NCBI GenBank assembly: GCA_036852015.1
Contig: JAANDG010000169.1
Coordinates: 186,001 to 250,000 of the forward strand
DNA length: 64,000 nt
Source: Pelodera strongyloides
Lineage: Eukaryota; Nematoda; Chromadorea; Rhabditida; Rhabditidae
Reading direction: 5' to 3'
The notes under the pieces: model-generated
Told to the model about the DNA's origin: nothing
What the model saw: only the letters and a program-made list of their open reading frames with translations
Databases searched by the model: none
Program-made: the position numbers and the translations under genes
In this document: positions 58,101 through 64,000 of the stretch, piece after piece
Numbering within the stretch: the first letter of the stretch is position 1
Layout: each line of letters begins with the position of its first letter

Positions 58101-61100
58101 GTGTCGTTGGTGCCCATCAGCGTCATGGATGTTTTGTTGAATTGGCACTGGTCGCCAAAGAAGGTCTCCGGGCATTCGCATCTTAATTAAAGCGAATTAC
58201 CGGTCGGTCTCAACAAAAAAATACAAAAAGAGGAGGAGTAAACAACCGTGCGTTGACCACCGTTTTCAAACCGTACTTTTACTAGCAAAATTCAAATTTT
58301 TTGTCAACATTTCGTCATTTGGATGCTGCGGTGTGCGTTATAATTTGAAAAGGCCATCCCTCGATTTTTCCAGGACCGTGCTAGTATTAAAATCGGCAAA
58401 TCGCCTGAAGCGAATTTTCCCATACAAAATCGCAAAAAATGGTTGTTTGTGAACATTTTTCTGCAAGATGCACTTATTTGTTTGTGTTTTTATGTTTATT
58501 TTCGTTTATAACTGTTTTTAAACTATTTTTGGTGAAAAAACCCCAAACCGGGTGGTATTTCGCTAAGATGTCAAAATTAATTTAATTACTAAATATATTA
58601 TGCAATTTAATTATTTTCTCTCTTTGGTGCCCTTTAATTTTCCGATTTTTCCATGTTCGGTTTAAGTGACTTGCGTGATTTTGAAAAAAGTTGCATTATG
58701 TTTTCTGTATGAAGATAAATATAGTTCCAAATATTCCAAATACACTTACACATGCATGCCGAGCATGCTCTTGCACTTCCCCACTCCACATTCCGTTGTG
58801 ATGTTCGCACACATATCTGGTGATTTCCAGCATGTGAATCTCTGAAGAAAGTCAACTGGTTATGTGTAGATGCATAGACAGAGAGACAGCAACCCCGCAT
58901 AATTTCCTCTATAACTTCCACCGACATTCAACTATGAATTCTGTAAAAGGCTAACCGTCCATCCGGTTTTGCAGACGCACTGGAAGAGTCCATTTTCTTG
59001 CTTCACACACTTGTCCGTTCCATATTTGTAGCAGCTGGAATAGGTGCAGATTGGGGGTGTGCAGGCGGTCACCGTGCAACCCACATGTGCTAGTTTATTT
59101 TTTTTATCTCCTCACACTTAATTCTCAATTTTATGTAACGAGACGGCTATCGCCGCCTATGGCGACTTTCAAAGTCTAAAATGTAGGGACATCAGTGAGC
59201 ACACTTATGTGAAACGTTTGCAACGTATCTTGAAAGATCATGAAATAAAATTCGAATTTCGCTTGCTCAAGACGGGGCTCCGGCTCTCTTTTTATAGCCT
59301 CCTAGATATTCAAATTTTCGTTGCGTTCACACGCGGCTTCAAACAAAAAGTAAACTCTTCTCCTTTATATAATAAGATCTTATTATATAAAGGAGAAGAG
59401 TTTACTTTTTTGTTTGTGGGAACATAACGAAATCCTTCCATAAAGAAAATTTTCTATTCACTATCGAAAGAGAACATACAAAATCTTTGCCGCTGGCGGG
59501 ATTCGAACCCACAGCAGCACACAATCTCTCGATTCACAGTCCAACGCTCTACCTGTTGAACTATTCTAGCTTATATGTCGAGGATATTATAGGAGATACT
59601 ATAGGAGAAGAGAAGTGCGATAGCAAATTTGCATGATTTGCAAAAACACCTGAAGACCACAACCAAATTATACGTTTCCACATAAACGTAAATGAAAGTT
59701 TTTTTGAACAGTGTGTAACAATCGGCCGAAGGCCGATTCCTCCAGTCGGAGAAGAGCCCGTAGGGCTCTTCGAAAGGCTGGTGTCAAATAATTATATCTT
59801 ACGCGCGGCAGTCTGCCTGCAGTTTCGGGTTTCCGTCGAATTCCACTTCTTCTTCGACAAACGGGCGAGCTGAATTGACATTTTTATTGTTACTTTTTAT
59901 TTATTTTTATTTTATTTTTAATTTTTTGAATGGATATACACAGGTGTCTTATAACGGACCACGTGGATTTAGCCATCTAAACAGAATACACCAAGTTTTG
60001 AACAAACTTGATGAAAAAACAGTGACACTATGACCATGGAAACTTTTTGCGGAGAAGTTTTCCTCTCTTAGAATTGTTACTACGTCCCGTACTACACAAC
60101 TACTCATTGATAAATAAACGAAACACCACATTTTGGCGCTCGAATAAAGTTAAAAGTGCCAGAAGAAAAACAGACCAGGGGGGTCACAGGTCAACATGGT
60201 GGGGTGCGGGACCCAACTTCCATAAGACGAGCAGCGAGTGCGGACTGTCTGGGCCTTGTCGTTTCGGATACACGGAAGGACGACCTTGTCTCCTTCTAAA
60301 GGTTACGGTAGTTAGCATTGTTTATTGTATATTAGAATACTTTCATCTATTTATCTAAATTATTTCATACAATATTTGGGTTTCGGTAAAGGATCTTGAT
60401 CTAGAGGCAGGGTGATAATAGATTTTCGCGTAAATCGAAAGGCTTCTAGCCGTGTGCTAAAAATTACCCTGGAGGTACTCCACTCCCATTGGGAGTCCAA
60501 CAATTTTTTCCATTTGGGCTTCGACGAAGTCGGAGAAAGCGCAGCGGCTCCTCTGGCAGAATCCTGAATATTGGGCGTTATATGCAGAAGCATAAAAAAG
60601 ACCGAAACTCTACAGTGAGCGTAATGGGAGATAAAGTGGGAAGGCCAGGTATCACACATACAAAATAAACGTTTGATGAGCTACTAAAAATACTGGTGCT
60701 GGGCAACTGACTCAGCCTTAGCCAAAATGTAGCTAGTTTCTCGAGTTCACTGACGTTTCGCGGGAACCTACCAGAGTGCCTTTTTACTGGTTTTGATACC
60801 GATTTAGCATTTGCAGTGCTCGCTCCAGGCGCTTGCCCAGTTCTGCGCCACGTTCTCAATATCGTAGTCTACGTGAAGATATGATTGAACAAGAAACAGC
60901 TAGCACCCACTGGTCGTTCGGCAGAAGGCGGAAATGTCGTTTCTGACTTCATCCACGGGATGATCGATGATCTGGTTATTGATGACCCAGTCCATCTCAA
61001 GGATTCCATAGAAGGTGGTGCGGATTGCGGACAGACGCGTGACATTTACCTAAAAGATGTCTATAATTCTATCTCGCTGTTTCTCTCGCTTCTCTCTCTC

Positions 61101-61563
61101 TCTTAATAAGTTATCGAAACAATTTTTAGAACTTCTACCATCGAATCTTTTCCAAACTAACAATAAGGCTATAATTATACAGTGCTACAGAAAATAAATA
61201 ACCTTCTTGTTCGCACGGAACTGTTTCGATCCTTTTTCATTGTAGAAGACGAGGTCAGAAGTCACGCCGCGGTCCAGGCTGCAATTTTATTAATAATGAA
61301 AAAACGCTATGCCTACTTGCATCCAATATATAAAGCTGAACTATTGTGAAAACAAGTAACCCCATTAAAACAACAGCATGACCTTATATTATCATTGGTA
61401 TTCCTAATTACCGCACACTGAGTTCTCGTTATCTACTTTTGCAGAAAGAATGTAATCTTCTGTTTTGTATATACCAAACTTACAGGGCATCTTCGAATTG
61501 CTTGTTCAATGTGGCGTTGGCCAGGTCGGCTGCCCAGGCCATGTCTGTCTTGTCACTGAGCGT
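52114..61563 (-). CDS. large multi-pass membrane protein with EGF-like module and long cytoplasmic tail (5' end not found)
   Basis: Not recognised as a named family. About 30 minus-strand exons. N-terminal part, 61563-60800 (DKTDMAWAADLANATL; RTTFYGILEMDWVINN), then a Cys/Trp segment at about 60290-60200 (CSSYGSWVPHP). Cys-rich exons follow at 59089-58956 and 58841-58750. These join 58181-58100 to give an EGF end (CECPETFFGDQC). Seven or eight hydrophobic segments follow between 57976 and 55700, including STNVFLLLLKLAGVF, IYMAANEAINFFTVV, YALCALLALIGLISGVFW and LLTSLSLLSLSFLGMAFG. The tail is about 500 residues: a coiled-coil-like KEQKAKKDAIEAEKEKERDE, then RRGLLKKYGPLHEMEIRLYN, ending WRMVARND at 52114. 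The plan suggests a receptor or channel-like protein. One intron uses a GC donor (after 56059). Joins at about 60850-59800 and at 55140/55045 are unresolved. Confidence 0.7.
52960..52984. repeat. (AT)n microsatellite
   Basis: About 12 AT units in an intron of the multi-pass gene. Confidence 0.9.
53735..53905. mobile_element. near-perfect palindromic TTAA element, copy 2
   Basis: Same sequence and length as 48353-48523 (TTAAAGCGAAATGCCAGCTC ... GCATTTCGCTTTAA). Loop region GTACGGTCGTCCACGGCAAT. It lies in an intron of the multi-pass gene. Confidence 0.85.
58187..58566. mobile_element. TTAA element next to a 3' splice site
   Basis: It starts TTAAAGCGAATTACCGG and ends GGGTGGTATTTCGCTAAG. About 380 bp and more diverged than the other members. 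It fills most of the intron 58749-58182. The acceptor AG of the exon starting at 58181 lies directly at its edge (minus strand TTTAATTAAG). Confidence 0.6.
59136..59781 (+). mobile_element. Helitron-like non-autonomous element, longest copy
   Basis: The head is GAGACGGCTATCGCCGCCTA. Then come the ACACTTATGTGAAACG block, a palindrome around AATAAGATCTTATT with long arms (59345-59406), a tRNA-like unit on the minus strand (59490-59570), and a 3' hairpin GAAGAGCCC / GGGCTCTTC followed by GAAAGGCTGG and T. Hairpin plus CTRR followed by T is the Helitron 3' signature. It lies in an intron of the multi-pass gene. No Rep/helicase coding sequence. Confidence 0.65.
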
Positions 61564-61712
61564 CTAAATTATAATGATTATTCGGCATCAGAATTAGAAT
61601 TGAATCGGCATTAGAATTGAATCGGCAGGCGCGAGCGGTTGTGTCTAGGGTGCTCTGCGACATCATCCAAAGTAAGTTCATTTCTCTGAATTTACTGATA
61701 CAACCCCTTTAA

Positions 61713-62583
61713 ATGGCCGATCAAGGTCTAAAGACTCCAATGGAGGTAGAACGTTCTGCTAATAAACGTCGGGCAGATAGTAATGAAAATGTCTCACAGT
61801 CACCATCGAGACCAATTAAGAAGCAAGCTTTAGTGGAGGTTGTTGGTATGGAAGAGAAAGATATCACGGATATCATTCAGAATGGTTTTGGCGCGGAGGG
61901 ACTTCATTTGACTGCAAATGAAGCTTCTAAGTTTTTGACTGCGGTGGCTAAAATGTTGGAGGTCACCAAAACAGTACTGAATGGCACGGCGCCGTGCATG
62001 CAGCAAGCAGTGCGAGAGGAGAAGCGTCTCCGTTCGCTCGTCTTTAATATCCCACAGCATGTGTACGCGCAGGCCCCAAGGTACCCACCAAACACTGATC
62101 CCAATACTGTATCCAGCCAGGATAAGGCGGAAGCAGTTGCGCGTGCGAAAGTGTCTGAAGACAATCAGGTGGCTTATGAGGTTAAAACGCTTCTAAAACA
62201 TTTAGACATTCCAGAGTCTCCAGCGTGCATTTTTAAAATGAACTCGTTCCTTTGGAAGGTCGAGATGCCAACGAGAAATTCTGTTGGACGGGTTCTCGCG
62301 ACGAAGCATAAGCTTCGAAATTCAAAATGGGCAAATTTTTACATTCGTCCCAGCATCTCTTTTGAAGAGCGCCAAAACCTCAAAAAGGTTGCGCGATCAG
62401 AGGGACTACCTCAATTCTCTGGGTGGCCAACTTTATCAACTGCGCGATACAAAACTTGTTTGGAAAAATGACCCGCAATTTGCCGATCGCACAAATGAGG
62501 CCATGCAGACACCCATCCCTCAAAACTGGCAAAACCCCCGGTTCTCCAACCAAAACAATCAGTTTCATCGCCAGGGAAACTAA
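61713..62583 (+). pseudogene. ORF1 of the non-LTR element
   Basis: Begins MADQGLKTPMEVERSANKRR. About 250 residues are open to 62471. A second frame then continues to 62583 with an Asn/Gln-rich end, indicating a one-base shift or a natural overlap. There is no zinc knuckle. The FKMNSFLWKVEMPT and VGRVLATKHKLRNSKW stretches resemble the small RNA-recognition-like domain of CR1-type ORF1 proteins. This is inferred from pattern only. Confidence 0.6.
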
Positions 62584-62603
62584 ATTGTCAAAGTAGGGAT
62601 GAA

Positions 62604-64000
62604 TTGTCACTCTTTGTATCATATTGTAACATTAGAAGCGTCTTAAAGAATCTTTCGTCTGTTCAGTTGCATTTATCACAAAAGAATCCTGACTTATTTA
62701 TATGTGTAGAGAGTTGGCTAAGAAAAGACATAGGTAGTTCTTTAATACTTGATGGGCTGGATTATAACGTATTTCGCCTGGATCGTACATCTAAAAGGGG
62801 TGGTGGTATTTGTGCTTTCACAAATCCAAATATTACTTGCAAAGAGCAAAAAAGCATAAGTAATTCAAATTACGAAGTGCTATGTTTGGATCTTGAGAAC
62901 ATAGTAAAATTTACAAAAATACGTTTCGTAATTATATATCGCTTGCCGGGCTGCACAACAGTGGCTGATACTAGCTTATATGATGAAATCATAAATCTAT
63001 GCAGTTGTGGCCTGGAAACTATAGTAGTTGGCGACTTCAACATTCACTACGATTGTTTTTCTCCCGCTCCAAAATCAGCTAAAGAAAAGGGTTTTCGGTG
63101 AATTTGTCACATCTATGGGTTGGGCCTATTTTGTGAATCAACCAACACGTGAACAGCGTATAATTGACCATGTTTTTTCCAGTTCTCCTCATATTATAAC
63201 TGAGCTAAATGTAGAGCCCGCCATTGGTACGTCTGATCACAATACAATAACTTTCAATGTAAACTTTTCACCCAGTCTTTTATCTAAGAGAACACCAATT
63301 CTTGATTTCAAAAATGCAGACTGGTCTTCAATCACGAGAGCTTTATCAATAGATTGGGAAAACTTCTTTGGATATTATCTTGATGTAAATGATTTGGAAC
63401 AGAAATTAACTGAGTATCTCCGTTATTTAATAGGAGAATTTGTCCCAATCAGGTATCATGAATTGCAAATAACAAAATTTCCTGCATATATAAAGAATAT
63501 GCTTTATCATAAACGTCGTTTATTCCTTATCAATAGACAAAATCCATCGGTTGCAAACTCAGCTATCATGAGAAACATAAACTGCAATTTAGAAAAGGCG
63601 CTCCAAAAGTTTTTCGCTCACAGGGAAAAGAAAATTTTTTGATAATAAATTCGGGAAAAAGTTCTTTTCTTATGTGAATGCTCGTATAAAGGGAAAATGC
63701 AATATTGGGGTAATCACTGATCCAAATTCACAAGATACTGTTTATGACAATCAGCTAAAAGCTGAGCTTATTGGGAGTCAATTTAAATCTGTCTTTACAA
63801 ATGATAATGGGTGGTTGCCATATATGCATACAAAGTTCTACTACGTACAGAAATCATAAAATACCTACTATTTATCCGGATGAAGTGTATAAAGCCTTGG
63901 GAAAATTAAAGAATTCCTTTTCTATTACATCTGATGGAATACCGCAATATTTCTTAAAATCTTTGAAAAGAGAACTGGCGGAACCTCTTTCCTATATTTA
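62604..64000 (+). pseudogene. ORF2 endonuclease / reverse transcriptase start, frameshifted
   Basis: The endonuclease half is open to 63101, then shifts frame and is open to 63642. The linker to the reverse transcriptase shifts again. At least three breaks before the RT core show that this copy cannot move by itself. Confidence 0.8.

Larger units (their letters stand above)
61625..64000 (+). mobile_element. decayed non-LTR retrotransposon (CR1/jockey-like), continues beyond window
   Basis: Two reading frames on the plus strand. ORF1 (61713-62471, with a frame change to about 62583) is a basic, nucleic-acid-binding type of protein. ORF2 starts near 62604 with an APE-type endonuclease. Visible motifs are ICVESWL, GDFNIHYD, and after a frameshift near 63090 IDHVFSSS and GTSDHNTITF. 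Further frame breaks occur near 63640 and 63850. The last bases (PDEVYKALGKLKNSF, then SDGIPQYFLKSL) are the start of the reverse transcriptase domain. It is opposite in orientation to the host gene, and lies in its intron or upstream of it. Confidence 0.85.

Noticed and set aside
59490..59570. Functional tRNA (His-like anticodon GTG)
   Set aside because: A and B boxes are present but acceptor and anticodon stems do not pair, and the unit lies within a repeated element.

Overview
The window is nuclear DNA of a nematode. The case rests on a cuticle collagen with a furin-type site before its Gly-X-Y blocks, two secreted M14 carboxypeptidases ending in ShKT domains, a degenerin (DEG/ENaC) with the nematode-type N-terminus and extracellular loop, an F-box gene of nematode type, and short-exon genes whose 3' splice sites are mostly TTTCAG or TTTTAG. 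Introns are longer and richer in transposons than in typical Caenorhabditis genes. I cannot name the species. Exon models were built by hand from reading frames, splice dinucleotides and phase. Where every phase closes I say so.

Layout, left to right. (1) 1-1844, minus: RRS1 ribosome-biogenesis factor, running off the left edge and carrying a tRNA-derived SINE in an intron. (2) 2406-5382, plus: RTF2, divergent from RRS1. (3) 7371-15038 and about 17439-23533, plus: two tandem M14 carboxypeptidases with ShKT tails. The gap between them holds a 0.4 kb foldback element and a second element that share one TTAA. (4) 24299-30014, minus: a 19-exon DEG/ENaC channel, UNC-105-like. (5) 30685-34102 (possibly up to 36066), minus: a secreted or type II membrane protein with galaxin-like CC repeats. 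(6) 36135-38872, plus: a cuticle collagen, start codon only 68 bp from that of a divergent reading frame. (7) 39423-42792 and 43336-46620, minus: tandem paralogues coding for four-helix membrane proteins with Lys/Glu/Ser tails. One tail has expanded through an 18-bp repeat. I recognise no described family. (8) 48049 to about 51342, plus: an F-box protein. (9) 52114-61563, minus: a large multi-pass membrane protein with an EGF-like module and a long cytoplasmic tail, also not recognised. (10) 61625 to the right edge, plus: a decayed non-LTR retrotransposon.

Mobile DNA is the second theme. There are at least nine elements bounded by TTAA (piggyBac-type footprint, one family ending AGCGAAAT), five copies of a Helitron-like family (3' hairpin followed by CTGG, then T), several tRNA-headed SINE-like units, three copies of a retroposon 3' end and two further short inverted-repeat families. 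They lie almost entirely in introns and intergenic gaps, and one sits directly against a 3' splice site.

Functionally, the cuticle collagen, the secreted peptidases and the degenerin all fit surface, matrix or mechanosensory biology. Nothing in the sequence shows that they are co-regulated. The least explained parts are the tandem charged-tail tetraspan pair, the galaxin-like protein and the EGF/multi-pass protein.
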